A DNA stretch of 64,000 nucleotides, from positions 1-64,000 of the forward strand of contig JAFRRJ010000004.1 of NCBI GenBank assembly GCA_017428155.1, read 5' to 3'. Origin of the DNA: Clostridiales bacterium (GTDB taxonomy: Bacteria > Bacillota > Clostridia > Saccharofermentanales > Saccharofermentanaceae). Positions within the stretch are counted from its first letter, which is position 1; each line of letters starts with the position of its first letter. The translations under genes and the position numbers were made by a program. Positions 16,368-25,650 of this stretch are shown here, in pieces. The notes below the pieces were generated by a model. It ran no database searches and had not been told where the DNA came from. It was given only the letters and a program-made list of their open reading frames with translations.

Positions 16368-18383
16368 TTATACGTTCTCGCCGCTGCTGCCGCCTTCGCC
16401 GCTTCCGCCTTCGCTTCCGCTGCCGCCTTCGCCGCTTCCGCCGCCGCCGGGATCAGTAGTCGGTTCTGCAGGCGCCGTGGTCGGTGTATTGGTCGGAGTA
16501 TCCTGTGCTGTCGGCTGCGAAGCAGTTGTCGGCGTAGCAGTAACAGTAGTTGTTCCTCCACCCGGTGTAGGTGTCGGGGTTGCCGTAGGATCCGTAAGCT
16601 CACCTGTCTCCTTATTGATAGTAGCATATGTGCCGTCAGCCTTCAGAACGCCTACCTTGACACGCGGGCCCCATGCCTTATATGTCGTGGTGTAGTATTC
16701 TTCACGCTTGATCTCATTGCCGTCCTTATCGAACCAGACCTTGTAGATCCTTGCCGTATAACCGTCGTGACCTGCTCTGATGGTCTCCTTCTTTCCGGCT
16801 TCCATCGTCTTGTCTTCGACATATTCATTTGCACCATACTTAACGGTATTGATGATGTTGCTCTCGAGCTTGATGTACTGTCCGTCAGGGAACTTCTTGC
16901 CGTAGATCTCTGCATGGACTGTCAAGTCAGACCAGTCAAACCACATGGAGATGATTACTTGGAAATCGCTATCATTCTCGAACTGGAAGTCCAGGTCAGG
17001 CCAGTTGACCGTAGCATCGCAGCCTGTGAGAACGTAATCTGACGGCCATGCGTGGTTGTTACGCTGAATGACCTTAAGGTCAGACTTGGCTACCGCATTG
17101 AAGAGAGTGGAACTTGCCTGGCAGACACCGCCGCCTAAACCCTTCTCATACTGTCCGCCAAGGATAACGTTAGCTTCCTTAAAGCCTCTGTCATAAGTTC
17201 TCTGTCCAACGACCTTGTTGAATGAGAACTTATCACCGGGCTCAAGGATAGTTCCGTTAATATATTCGCAAGCCTTGCTGATATTGTTGTTACGGTTTGA
17301 ATTGTTGGAGCACTTTGTCGTCATCTCACCGATAAGTCCGAACTCGTCGTTCAGCATCGCTTCAGTGACCTCAGGTTCCTTGAGAACAGTGGGAACGTTG
17401 ATGACGCCTGTGTACTTCTTGGAATCAAAGAGCTTCTTTACCGCATCAGCCGTGCCGTCGATGTCGAGCACATAACCTACCTGCTCGGGAGTGATCGTGA
17501 ATGTACGGGTTTCTTTGTCAAACTCCTCGATCCTTGCATCCTGGACAGTAGCATACTCGAGGATGAGCGGATCCAGGATTCCGTGAACCTTCTTGGAAAC
17601 GCCTTCGATCTGTACCGTATAAGCTGTCTCATACTCCTGGGGAGTATTCTTGAGCTGCTCCATGCCGTTGTAGCACTCTGTGAGCTGAACAAGATCAGTG
17701 TCGTTAAGAGGTCTGAACTTTGTGAACGCATCCTCAACGACTTCTCTAGTGTTGTACTCGAAAGAAGCATCAGAGAAATCAACAGGAATTTTCTTGCCCT
17801 CGAGATTGAGCTTGATGTCAATATCAAGCGGCTTGTCCGGCAAAGTCGTTGATACTGCATTAAATGCCTCATCAACAGTCATTCCGCCGACTTCGATACC
17901 GTCGATGACAGTTCCTGAGAAGAACTTGTCTGTCATGAGCTCGGCATAAGCTTCCTCGACCTTGATCTTCATTAATGTGCCGTCAGCCATAGTAACTTCG
18001 ATCGTCGGCTTAAAGAATCCCGTGGAGTAAAGATAATAGTAAACTCCGCCTGCTGCAAGGAGTAATGCTGCAACTACGGAAATCGCGATTATCGCGCCCT
18101 TTTTCTTGGACTTTGCACGCTTTGTCGAGTGTTTTGCAGCTCTGGCCGTTGATTTAACGGAACCTTTGCCCTTCTTCGGATCAGCCTTTACCTGCTTGCT
18201 GACTGCTGTGCTCTTTGAAGCGCTCTGACCTGATCTTGCAGGTGCTTTAGCGGGCACGACTTTGGAAGCCTCACTTGATGAGACTCTTACTTTGTTAGAT
18301 GTGTTATTAACAGGTACAAGCTGTTTATTTCCAGGCTCTGTGACCCTGTTATAGCTCGGTGCCTGACCGGCTTTTTTCTTCAT
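16368..18383 (-). CDS. VanW/G5-domain cell-wall protein with Gly/Ser-rich tail
   Basis: A 671-residue secreted, membrane-anchored protein. A lysine-rich cytoplasmic head (1-95) precedes a membrane segment (96-119). Next come a repeat region of the putative peptidoglycan-binding type (about 125-310), a VanW domain (about 325-460, with EPGDKFSFNKVVGQRT and GGGVCQASSTLFNA), and a G5 domain (about 520-580) that may bind wall sugars. The tail is a Thr/Pro linker (TPTPTPGGG) and then GGSGSE/GGSGEGG repeats (about 640-668), encoded by short GC-rich DNA repeats at 16378-16450 prone to length change. VanW is named from vancomycin clusters, but its activity is not established. No resistance genes adjoin it. 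Confidence 0.88.
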   Translation of the reverse strand: MKKKAGQAPSYNRVTEPGNKQLVPVNNTSNKVRVSSSEASKVVPAKAPARSGQSASKSTAVSKQVKADPKKGKGSVKSTARAAKHSTKRAKSKKKGAIIAISVVAALLLAAGGVYYYLYSTGFFKPTIEVTMADGTLMKIKVEEAYAELMTDKFFSGTVIDGIEVGGMTVDEAFNAVSTTLPDKPLDIDIKLNLEGKKIPVDFSDASFEYNTREVVEDAFTKFRPLNDTDLVQLTECYNGMEQLKNTPQEYETAYTVQIEGVSKKVHGILDPLILEYATVQDARIEEFDKETRTFTITPEQVGYVLDIDGTADAVKKLFDSKKYTGVINVPTVLKEPEVTEAMLNDEFGLIGEMTTKCSNNSNRNNNISKACEYINGTILEPGDKFSFNKVVGQRTYDRGFKEANVILGGQYEKGLGGGVCQASSTLFNAVAKSDLKVIQRNNHAWPSDYVLTGCDATVNWPDLDFQFENDSDFQVIISMWFDWSDLTVHAEIYGKKFPDGQYIKLESNIINTVKYGANEYVEDKTMEAGKKETIRAGHDGYTARIYKVWFDKDGNEIKREEYYTTTYKAWGPRVKVGVLKADGTYATINKETGELTDPTATPTPTPGGGTTTVTATPTTASQPTAQDTPTNTPTTAPAEPTTDPGGGGSGEGGSGSEGGSGEGGSSGENV

Positions 18384-18557
18384 AGTTTCTAAACCCTCTT
18401 ATAAACAAAGATATACTTTGAAATCCTACCCAATAATAAACATAGTTAAGTCAACTTTCAACCGCACAAAAAGCATATATTTCAAAAAAAACAGAGGTAT
18501 TTTAGCGGCAATATTGTAAAATCGTAGATAATTCATTTTGGAGAAAACACCACATAT

Positions 18558-19394
18558 ATGTCTGAAAAATATAAAGCCCTGCTCGCCGCTGACATGGACT
18601 GCACGCTTCTTGCGCCCGGAAAAGACGTTCCCGAGGGTAATAAGGAAGCGATAAGAGCGCTCAAAGGATCCGGGGTTGCCTTTACGATCGCCACGGGCAG
18701 ATCCTCTTTTCTGGTAGGAAAGTTCGCAGAAGACCTTGGTATCGAGGTCCCGGTCATCACGAGCAACGGCGGTTCCCTTTTCGATGCCGCAGCTCGAAAA
18801 CAGTTTGCTTCCAAAGACTTCGAAGAATCCAAGATCAGGGATCTCTTAAGATATCTTCTGGATAATGATGCCGATGCGACGCTCTATTCCGATGAGGGCA
18901 TCTTCTTTGCCCCGAATTCGTCTCGCAAGTTCTTTGTCGAAGGCTATAACGTCGGTGTCGAGCCTTCCAGACAGTCCCCTATCATCGATATTGACAGGAG
19001 TTTCCCTGAAAAGGAACAGATTCCGAGGTTTAACAAGATCCTCCTGATAAGGCCCGGAGAAGATATCGTCAGCAGGTTTTCGAATGACCCTGAGCTTGAG
19101 TTCCTCTCATCAGGGATGGATCTTTTCGATGTCATGTGCAGGGATGTAACCAAGGGCAATGCGCTTTTGTCTCTTGCAGATTATCTTGGTGTTCCGGAAG
19201 ACCGCACCTTCGCGGTCGGCGACAGCGATAACGATATCTCCATGATCGAAGCTGCCCGTTACGGGATCGCCATGGGCAATGCCACAGAGGGAGTCAAAAA
19301 GGTATCGCAGTATATCACTGCAAATTATGACAGCCTCGGCTTTGCCAAGGCTGTCTATGAATACGTTATTCCGCTGGTCGAGTCGTTCAGTTGA
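18558..19394 (+). CDS. HAD-superfamily Cof-type phosphatase
   Basis: A 278-residue Cof/YidA-type HAD hydrolase, probably a phosphatase of sugar phosphates or similar small molecules. Motif I is ADMDCTLL (10-17), with Cys where most members have Gly in DxDGT. Motif II is FTIATGRS, the motif III Lys is in VTKGNALL, and motif IV is VGDSDNDISM. The size and C2-type cap suit the Cof subfamily. A GGAG lies 14 nt before the ATG, a rather long spacing. The gene overlaps the convergent phosphohexomutase gene by 8 bp at its 3' end. The substrate is unknown. Confidence 0.9.
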   Translation: MSEKYKALLAADMDCTLLAPGKDVPEGNKEAIRALKGSGVAFTIATGRSSFLVGKFAEDLGIEVPVITSNGGSLFDAAARKQFASKDFEESKIRDLLRYLLDNDADATLYSDEGIFFAPNSSRKFFVEGYNVGVEPSRQSPIIDIDRSFPEKEQIPRFNKILLIRPGEDIVSRFSNDPELEFLSSGMDLFDVMCRDVTKGNALLSLADYLGVPEDRTFAVGDSDNDISMIEAARYGIAMGNATEGVKKVSQYITANYDSLGFAKAVYEYVIPLVESFS

Positions 19395-21174
19395 GCTTTG
19401 ACTTAACGTAATCCTCAACCTGTCCCTTGATCGTCTCAAAGGACTTCTCTGCTGCTGCCTTATCAGAATCGTAAACGCCCATGTAGATCTTGAGCTTGGG
19501 CTCTGTACCTGAAGGTCTTGCGCATGCCCAGTCGATTCCCTTGTTGCCGCCGAGCTCATAGAGAAGAACGTTGGACTTGGGAAGTGTGATATCGGATACC
19601 TTTACACCGTCTTCGGTGAAGTCGTAGCGCTTGGATTCCTTATAATCACGGACAGCAGTAACAGTAGCGCCGCCCAGGAGGTTCTTTGCCTCAGCAAGGT
19701 TTTTGCAGCCCGAGAGCTCTTCCCTGAGATCGACCATGCACTTGCCGATCTTCTCGATACCCTCTTTGCCTTCAAGTGTGCAGCTGATCGTCTGCTCTAT
19801 ACCGTAGCCGTACTTCTCATAGAGGTGGTCGAGTCTGTCAGCCAGAGTCTCGCCCTTCTCAAAGGAAGCTGCAGCCATGTTGCAGATAAGCATAGCGGCA
19901 ACTACAGCATCCTTGTCACGGACGTCAACGCCGGAAAGATAACCGTAGCTCTCCTCGAAGCCGAACTGGAAGTGCTTGTCACCGAACTCGTCATCGAGCT
20001 TGATCCTCTCGCCGATGAACTTGAATCCGGTAAGTGTCTCCTGAAGTTCTACTCCGTAGTAATCGCAGATGCTCTTAACAAGCTTGGATGAGACTATCGT
20101 CGTAACAGCAAAAGACTTATCAGGCAATGTGCCGAGCTGCTTCTTTGCATCAAGGATGTAGTCGAGGAGCATAAGACCCATCTGGTTGCCCGAGAAGCAC
20201 TTGTACTTAACTTCACCGTTCTCAATGACCTTGGCAGCTGCGCCGATACGGTCGGAGTCAGGGTCCGTACCGAAGACAAGAGAAGCATCCGTCTTCTTTG
20301 CGAGCTCGATAGCCATGGAAAGCGCTTCCGGGTTCTCCGGGTTGGGAAGGCTTACTGTCGGGAATGCACCGTCAGGAAGCTCCTGCTCCTTAACGATGTG
20401 GATATTCTTAAATCCGACAGCTTCTAATATTCTTCTTACTGGCTTGTTGCCTGAACCGTGCAGAGGAGTATAAACGATGCTCATGTCAGCCTGCCTGTCG
20501 ATTGCCTGCTGGTCAACTACGAGCTTTGTAAGCATATTTGTGAATGCCTCGTCGATCTCAGGTCCGAAGGAAGTTACAAGGCCCTTTGCCTTAGCCTCCT
20601 CAAAATCCATGAGCTTAACGCTTCTGATATCGGAGATCGCATCGATATTTGCAAGGACTGCGTCTGCTGCCTCAGGCGGTACCTGACCGCCGTCTTCTCC
20701 GTAAACTTTATAGCCGTTGTACTTTGAAGGATTGTGTGAAGCAGTGATCATGACACCTGCAAATGCCTTGAAGTATCTAACGGAATATGAGAGGACCGGA
20801 ACCGGTCTTAACTCATCTGAAAGTCTTGAAGGAATGTTGTTAGCTGCAAGGACCTGCGCGGTGATCTGAGCGAACTCCGGAGAAAAATGTCTTGAGTCGT
20901 ATGAGATGACAACGCCGCGCTTAACTGCCTCTTCTCCTTCCGAAAGGATATACTTTGCAAGTCCCTCGGAGGCTTTTGCAACAGTATATACGTTCATTCT
21001 GTTTGTTCCGGCGCCGATAACGCCTCTCAGACCTGCTGTACCGAACTCGAGATCCCTGTAGAATCTGTCTTCGATCTCCTTAACATCTTCCCTGATGGAA
21101 GCAAGTTCATTTCTTGTTCCTTCATCGAAAAAAGGATCTGTTGACCACAACTCATACTCTTTCATGAAATCCAT
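19387..21174 (-). CDS. pgcA: alpha-phosphoglucomutase / phosphomannomutase family
   Basis: A 595-residue phosphohexomutase that interconverts sugar 1- and 6-phosphates, most likely glucose-1-P and glucose-6-P. It has the phosphoserine loop ITASHNPSKYNGYK, the Mg-binding loop GTDPDSDRIG, the sugar-recognition FGFEESYGYL and the phosphate-binding RPSGTEPKLKIY. The length fits the PgcA type used for UDP-glucose and envelope glycan supply. Glucose-1-P is also the product of the cellobiose and cellodextrin phosphorylases encoded at 53-58 kb, so this enzyme would feed it into glycolysis. GGAGG precedes the ATG. Confidence 0.93.
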   Translation of the reverse strand: MDFMKEYELWSTDPFFDEGTRNELASIREDVKEIEDRFYRDLEFGTAGLRGVIGAGTNRMNVYTVAKASEGLAKYILSEGEEAVKRGVVISYDSRHFSPEFAQITAQVLAANNIPSRLSDELRPVPVLSYSVRYFKAFAGVMITASHNPSKYNGYKVYGEDGGQVPPEAADAVLANIDAISDIRSVKLMDFEEAKAKGLVTSFGPEIDEAFTNMLTKLVVDQQAIDRQADMSIVYTPLHGSGNKPVRRILEAVGFKNIHIVKEQELPDGAFPTVSLPNPENPEALSMAIELAKKTDASLVFGTDPDSDRIGAAAKVIENGEVKYKCFSGNQMGLMLLDYILDAKKQLGTLPDKSFAVTTIVSSKLVKSICDYYGVELQETLTGFKFIGERIKLDDEFGDKHFQFGFEESYGYLSGVDVRDKDAVVAAMLICNMAAASFEKGETLADRLDHLYEKYGYGIEQTISCTLEGKEGIEKIGKCMVDLREELSGCKNLAEAKNLLGGATVTAVRDYKESKRYDFTEDGVKVSDITLPKSNVLLYELGGNKGIDWACARPSGTEPKLKIYMGVYDSDKAAAEKSFETIKGQVEDYVKSKLN

Positions 21175-21227
21175 AGTTCAAAACCTCCAAAACACTTGAT
21201 TCAAAATATAAAATACTGAAATCCCTA

Positions 21228-24137
21228 TTATATTTCTTTCATTTTTGAGCGTTTTTTATCAACAAAGATGAACGCTGCAAGAAGCACAGCGCCGGCTATA
21301 GATACAAGAGCGCCGGCCTTAAGTCCCGGAGCGGTGAACACGAGTTCTGCCGTATGATCGCCCGCACCCGGATCAAAGGCTATGAAAGCATTCTGATATA
21401 CCCCGTATTCTGTCTCTACACCGTCAATGTAGAGCTTCCAGCCGTCTTCCGCGGGAATGGTCGTAATAACGGTCTTACCCTCAGATGCTCCCTTTATATT
21501 GAATTTAGCGTAACCGTCGGATACAACGTCCTGCTCTACAACAGACCTGTCGATCTTATTAAACTGCTCCGTGAAAGTCTCATTATCAAAGCTTGCAAAT
21601 CTGATATTCAGGTAGGTCCAGCTGGGTTTGTTGGAAAGGAATGTCACTTTGACATCATCACCCTTATTAAAGCTGCCGATCCTGAAGATCTGTGAGTAAT
21701 ATGCGTTTGAAGTAAAGCTTGCGATATTGATGCCGTTGACATATACCAGCGTCTCGTCAAGGATCCTGCCCGTTACGAGGGAGCAGAAGATCTCTTTGTC
21801 ATCAGGCGCCTTAAAGTTGTATTCAACAGCGATCGGTATCTTCTCATTCGTCCTGTAGACGGTGGTCAGATTATCCTGAAGATCGTAATAGACATTTTTC
21901 TCGAATCCCAGAGGATCTTCAGTAACAGTCCTTGCCTCGCTGTCCTCAGAAACTTTGTTCCTGTTGATAAATTCCTCATTAGTCAGGTAATCGTTCAGGT
22001 CGAAGGAGACACCGTTAGTGATTGCGGGAGCACCGGTCTCATTCTCACCCAGTTCCGCAAAGAAATCCTCTTTGAACTCATCAGGGAACATCGAACGGTA
22101 CCAGTCGTTCTGAAAGGCAAAGTAGTTCTTCTCCGCGGCATCCTTTTCGAGCCTGTAGAAATCAAAATCCATAGCCGACTTATCCGCTTCAAAAGCTAAA
22201 GGAAGCACAGTATCGTTATCGTAGAACTTGAGTCCGGAATCATATGAATCCCCGCCGGAAAGCCTGTAGAACGCCAGATCCCTTCTTGATGAGACGGAAC
22301 CGATCGAGAAGAATGCGTCAACGGACGGGCAGGCAAAGGAGTGCGAGACAGCGAAGTAATTATAGTTAGACTGCATTCCGAGCTGCTTTACAAAACGGTG
22401 CATCTTCTTGTTGGAATTGGAATTGAAGAATGACACGCCGTTAAAGTTCCCGTAGAAACCGTTGCCTTCATCGACATAATACTTAGTAGTATATTCGGGC
22501 GTCCTCTCATCCTCAGCCCTGAAAGCTCCCGTTGATGCGGCAGCGGCTTTAGCGTGTTCGCCGAACTCAAGCTCGGCTCTGATCGAATCACTGTACTCAA
22601 CCGCAGGTCCGCCGAACAGCGTCATCGTCTCAATACCTGATGACAGCATAGGTCCCACGAATATGAGCTCGAAAATAATTATGCCGCTCATTATCGGAGC
22701 TAAGAGCTTCGGCATGTCGCGGAGCTGGTCAGGCCAGTTGCTTATTCCGAATCCCGCAAACAGTGCCGCATATGCAGTTGCAAGTGCAATATTGTAGAGT
22801 ACCGCCTTCGGCTGATCCTTAAGACTTCCGACAGAGCAGTCGATAACCGTAAGCACATATATTAAGAGCATCGCAAAGGCTATATGCTTTCTCTGAACCT
22901 CTTTGAGCTTCTGAAGGACTCTGAAAGCGATTACCAGGAACAGAGGCAGGAATACAAATGCATGCCTGTGCCAGAACCAGTTAGGATCATCGAACACCTG
23001 CCATGCTTTGTCTATCGGATAGATAGCTGTGGAAAGCAGAGTTCCCAAAAGACAAATGGCATGAACCTTTCTCTCTCTTCCCTTGAAGACAGGGCTCAGG
23101 AAATAGATAAGAAGGAGCATCGTCACAGGAAGGCATATGAACAGGAAAGGATAGTTGCCCGGCAATATATCACTGAATTCACCGGACTCACCCAGGATCA
23201 TCATGTGAATAAGGGTAAGCGGCGAATATGTTATAAGATTCTCGCTGTTGGAGATAACTGTCTGATCTGCATTCCTGATCGTATCAAGTCCTACAGGTAC
23301 GAGCATCACCGCAGTCATGAGTCCGGTAAAGCCGGCTGCAAGCACAAATCTTACACCAGTGCCAAGAGCCTTTTTGAGAGTAGTCTTCTCAGTGAACATC
23401 CTGATGCACAGATAGAGGAAGCTTGCGATACCGACCATATAAGCTATGTAATAGTTGGATACGAAAAGCACGAGCAACGACAGGACAAGACCCAAATACT
23501 TCTGCTTCTTTATGAACTTCTCCGTGAAGAAAAGCACCAGCGGAAGGAGCATATATCCATCAAGCCACATGATCTGGAAAATGAATGCCTGCGAGTACAA
23601 AGAGAACGCATATGCAATGCCCAGAAGAACAGGCCATAAAGACTTCTTCTCCTCTGTTCTCTCACTGAGGAAAAGGCACATGAATCCGGAAGCAAAGCTG
23701 AGCTTGAGGATAACTATGACCAGTACGGCAAGATCTATCTGAGCTTCCTCGATAAACAGATAGATCAGATTGAAGGGACTTGCAAGATAATATCCGAATG
23801 TTCCGATGAAATTCTTGCCTAAGCCAAGCTTGAACGAATACGAAAGATATGAAATGAAAGATCCCTGAGGTATAGAATTCAGTTCGGCGATCTTATTCTT
23901 CAGCAAAGCAAGGAAAGGTGCGTACTGTGCTCTTAAGTCGCTGTGAAGAAATGAATATTTGCCTAGCGGATACTTGTTGCACAAAAGCATCGCTATCACA
24001 TAAAGAACCAGTGCTGCAAAAAAAGCATAAAGCGGTCTCAGATCACGCTTTAATCCTGTTCTCGGACCGTTGCCGGTGCTGCGCTTGCTTATTGGTTTGC
24101 GTGCAGATCCGCCTTCAAGACTTGAGAGCTCTTTCAT
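21228..24137 (-). CDS. yfhO: YfhO-family polytopic membrane glycosyltransferase
   Basis: A 969-residue membrane protein of the YfhO family. About twelve membrane segments fill the first 520 residues, a large extracytoplasmic region follows (about 520-930), and a last segment sits near the C-terminus before a basic KKRSK tail. YfhO proteins have a GT-C-like architecture and in Bacillus and Listeria glycosylate teichoic acids, using lipid-linked sugars made by CsbB/GtcB-type enzymes. Exactly such an enzyme is encoded divergently 157 bp away. I start at ATG 24137: the longer frame begins with a TTG inside the promoter. The acceptor polymer here is not known. Confidence 0.85.
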   Translation of the reverse strand: MKELSSLEGGSARKPISKRSTGNGPRTGLKRDLRPLYAFFAALVLYVIAMLLCNKYPLGKYSFLHSDLRAQYAPFLALLKNKIAELNSIPQGSFISYLSYSFKLGLGKNFIGTFGYYLASPFNLIYLFIEEAQIDLAVLVIVILKLSFASGFMCLFLSERTEEKKSLWPVLLGIAYAFSLYSQAFIFQIMWLDGYMLLPLVLFFTEKFIKKQKYLGLVLSLLVLFVSNYYIAYMVGIASFLYLCIRMFTEKTTLKKALGTGVRFVLAAGFTGLMTAVMLVPVGLDTIRNADQTVISNSENLITYSPLTLIHMMILGESGEFSDILPGNYPFLFICLPVTMLLLIYFLSPVFKGRERKVHAICLLGTLLSTAIYPIDKAWQVFDDPNWFWHRHAFVFLPLFLVIAFRVLQKLKEVQRKHIAFAMLLIYVLTVIDCSVGSLKDQPKAVLYNIALATAYAALFAGFGISNWPDQLRDMPKLLAPIMSGIIIFELIFVGPMLSSGIETMTLFGGPAVEYSDSIRAELEFGEHAKAAAASTGAFRAEDERTPEYTTKYYVDEGNGFYGNFNGVSFFNSNSNKKMHRFVKQLGMQSNYNYFAVSHSFACPSVDAFFSIGSVSSRRDLAFYRLSGGDSYDSGLKFYDNDTVLPLAFEADKSAMDFDFYRLEKDAAEKNYFAFQNDWYRSMFPDEFKEDFFAELGENETGAPAITNGVSFDLNDYLTNEEFINRNKVSEDSEARTVTEDPLGFEKNVYYDLQDNLTTVYRTNEKIPIAVEYNFKAPDDKEIFCSLVTGRILDETLVYVNGINIASFTSNAYYSQIFRIGSFNKGDDVKVTFLSNKPSWTYLNIRFASFDNETFTEQFNKIDRSVVEQDVVSDGYAKFNIKGASEGKTVITTIPAEDGWKLYIDGVETEYGVYQNAFIAFDPGAGDHTAELVFTAPGLKAGALVSIAGAVLLAAFIFVDKKRSKMKEI

Positions 24138-24252
24138 CCTTGTTCCGCCCTTTCTCTGGCCGTAAAACTTTAATATTTCTTGATTATAATACAAAAGAAG
24201 CTTACATGCTCGCAAGCACCGGAAGTTGCCTGTTATATATATCTACCGTGAA

Positions 24253-24261
24253 TGATATAAT
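24253..24261 (+). promoter_or_regulatory. extended -10 promoter of csbB-like gene
   Basis: TGA-TATAAT forms an extended -10 about 34 nt upstream of the ATG at 24295. On the opposite strand TTGCGA-18-TATTAT, beginning near 24215, could serve yfhO, so the 157-bp gap is a divergent promoter region. Confidence 0.5.
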
Positions 24262-24294
24262 AAATTAAGTTATTTTGAGCGGAGGGGATATCTC

Positions 24295-25239
24295 ATGTTG
24301 ATCAGTTTAATAGTTCCTTGCTATAACGAAGAGGGTTCCCTCCCTATTCTCTATGAAGCGCTCTGCGATGTGCGCAAATCCGATACTTCCGACAGGAATT
24401 ATGAATTCATTTTCGTAAACGACGGAAGCCGTGATAAGACCGCAGAGATAATCCGTGATCTCGCAGCAAACGACAAGGGCGTTAAGTACATCTTCTTCTC
24501 AAGGAACTTCGGTAAGGAAGCCGCAATGTATGCCGGAATGGAGAAGGCCAAGGGCGACTATATTGCGATTATGGATGCCGACATGCAGGATCCACCTTCA
24601 CTTATTCCGGAGATGATAAACGACCTGGATTCAGGCGAATACGATATCGTTGCAGCAAGACGAGTTACACGCAAGGGCGAGCCCAAGATCAGGAGCTGGT
24701 TCGCACGCCGTTTCTACAGACTCATCAACCGCATGTGCGATGTTGAGATCGCTGACGGCGCAAGAGACTTCCGCCTCATGAAGCGCGAAGTCGTTGATGC
24801 CATCTTAAGCGTTAAGGAGCGCCAGAGATTCTCAAAGGGTATCTTTGCCTGGGTCGGATTCAGGACCAAGTGGGTGGAGCATGAGAACGTCGAGCGTGTT
24901 GCCGGCGAGACAAAGTGGAGCTTCTGGAAGCTTTTCAGATATGCAGTCGACGGCATTGTTGCATTTACCACTGCACCTTTGCGTATTGCTACATATATGG
25001 GCTTCTTCTTTGCGTTCGCAGGATTTGCTTATATGCTCTACTACTTCATCAGAGCAATAATCGGCCGGTTCTGGACTGATGTAAACATCATGGGTTACCC
25101 TTCACTCCTCTGCTTCATCCTCTTTATCGGCGGACTGATCCTGATGGCGCTCGGATTGATCGGTGAATACATCGGACGAATCTACATAGAATCCAAGGCA
25201 AGACCGATCTACATAACTTCCGAAGAATCCAAAGACTGA
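24295..25239 (+). CDS. csbB: CsbB/GtrB-type polyprenyl-phosphate glycosyltransferase
   Basis: A 314-residue family-2 glycosyltransferase with two C-terminal membrane segments (about 230-255 and 265-290), like CsbB, GtrB and DPM1. These load a sugar from a nucleotide sugar onto undecaprenyl phosphate at the inner membrane face. Motifs are SLIVPCYNEEGSLP at the N-terminus, VNDGSRD, and the metal-binding DADMQDPP (about 98-105). GGAGGGG precedes the ATG. The lipid-linked sugar would then be flipped (a GtcA-type flippase is not in this window) and transferred by the adjacent YfhO protein. The sugar identity cannot be read from the sequence. Confidence 0.9.
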   Translation: MLISLIVPCYNEEGSLPILYEALCDVRKSDTSDRNYEFIFVNDGSRDKTAEIIRDLAANDKGVKYIFFSRNFGKEAAMYAGMEKAKGDYIAIMDADMQDPPSLIPEMINDLDSGEYDIVAARRVTRKGEPKIRSWFARRFYRLINRMCDVEIADGARDFRLMKREVVDAILSVKERQRFSKGIFAWVGFRTKWVEHENVERVAGETKWSFWKLFRYAVDGIVAFTTAPLRIATYMGFFFAFAGFAYMLYYFIRAIIGRFWTDVNIMGYPSLLCFILFIGGLILMALGLIGEYIGRIYIESKARPIYITSEESKD

Positions 25240-25278
25240 TAAATCAAAAGGCGTTGTTTGAAATAGAATTCCCGCCTT

Positions 25279-25309
25279 GTTTGCTAAGCAGCATGCAAAC
25301 TGCCTTTTT
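25279..25309 (+). terminator. weak terminator after csbB
   Basis: GTTTGC (25279-25284) pairs with GCAAAC (25295-25300), followed by TGCCTTTTT. Short stem. The csbB stop is 40 nt upstream. The gap from 25240 to 25650 holds this hairpin, a near-direct repeat of ATGCTCGACT at about 25333-25353, the tandem hairpin unit at 25434-25559 and a minus-strand terminator. I see no gene there. Confidence 0.45.
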
Positions 25310-25433
25310 CTCATTTGAAGTAATCTTCGCCGATGCTCGACTCAATGCTCGACTTTTTATTCTCGAATTTTGATATATACTTTTTTCGAGGTATAAAAGC
25401 AAAGATAATGTCCAGGCAGACAAACCGAATTCA

Positions 25434-25559
25434 CCGATTCTATAATCGGATACGTTAGTATTACAAAACGTATCCAAAAACAGCAAAATTTCAAAAAGTG
25501 CCAAAATCGGATACGTTAGTGTTACAAAACGTGTCCAAAAACAGCAAAATTTCAAAAAG
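25434..25559. repeat. two tandem 55-nt hairpin units (period 61 nt)
   Basis: Units at 25444-25498 and 25505-25559 differ at only two bases. Each contains GGATACG and a complementary arm (CGTATCC at 25469-25475; CGTGTCC at 25530-25536) around a 14-nt loop, then a shared A-rich tail CAGCAAAATTTCAAAAAG. The arm change A to G turns one A-U pair into a G-U wobble in plus-strand RNA but a C-A mismatch in minus-strand RNA, which hints that the plus-strand transcript matters. Just upstream CCGATT (25434-25439) pairs with AATCGG (25444-25449), which overlaps the first hairpin by two G, so the two folds compete. Confidence 0.75.
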
Positions 25560-25610
25560 AAAGTTGAACGGTTTCCATATAACAGGGAATCCGCTCCTCT
25601 CCCAGGATCA

Positions 25611-25645
25611 AAATGGCTGCCTCACATACATGCGACAGCCCATTT
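25611..25645 (-). terminator. terminator-like hairpin after the GT-C-like gene
   Basis: Directly after the stop codon, AATGG and CTG pair with CAG and CCATT on the minus strand, continuing into CGCA/TGTG with small bulges, followed by ATTTTG. The T run is short. Confidence 0.55.
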
Positions 25646-25650
25646 ATTCG

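Noticed and set aside
16327..16695. Proline/valine-rich plus-strand frame opposite the VanW tail
   Set aside because: Low-complexity complement of the Gly/Ser and Thr/Pro repeat DNA; not a gene.
16368..18383. Vancomycin-resistance gene
   Set aside because: VanW-domain proteins with G5 domains are common wall proteins in Clostridia, and no vanA/H/X-type gene is nearby.
22884..23639. 251-codon plus-strand frame inside yfhO
   Set aside because: Charged, Glu/Lys/His-rich composition arises from reading membrane-helix codons backwards. No family motif and no promoter.
25444..25559. Possible CRISPR-like array
   Set aside because: Only two repeats separated by 6 nt, no spacer-sized unique sequence and no cas gene.
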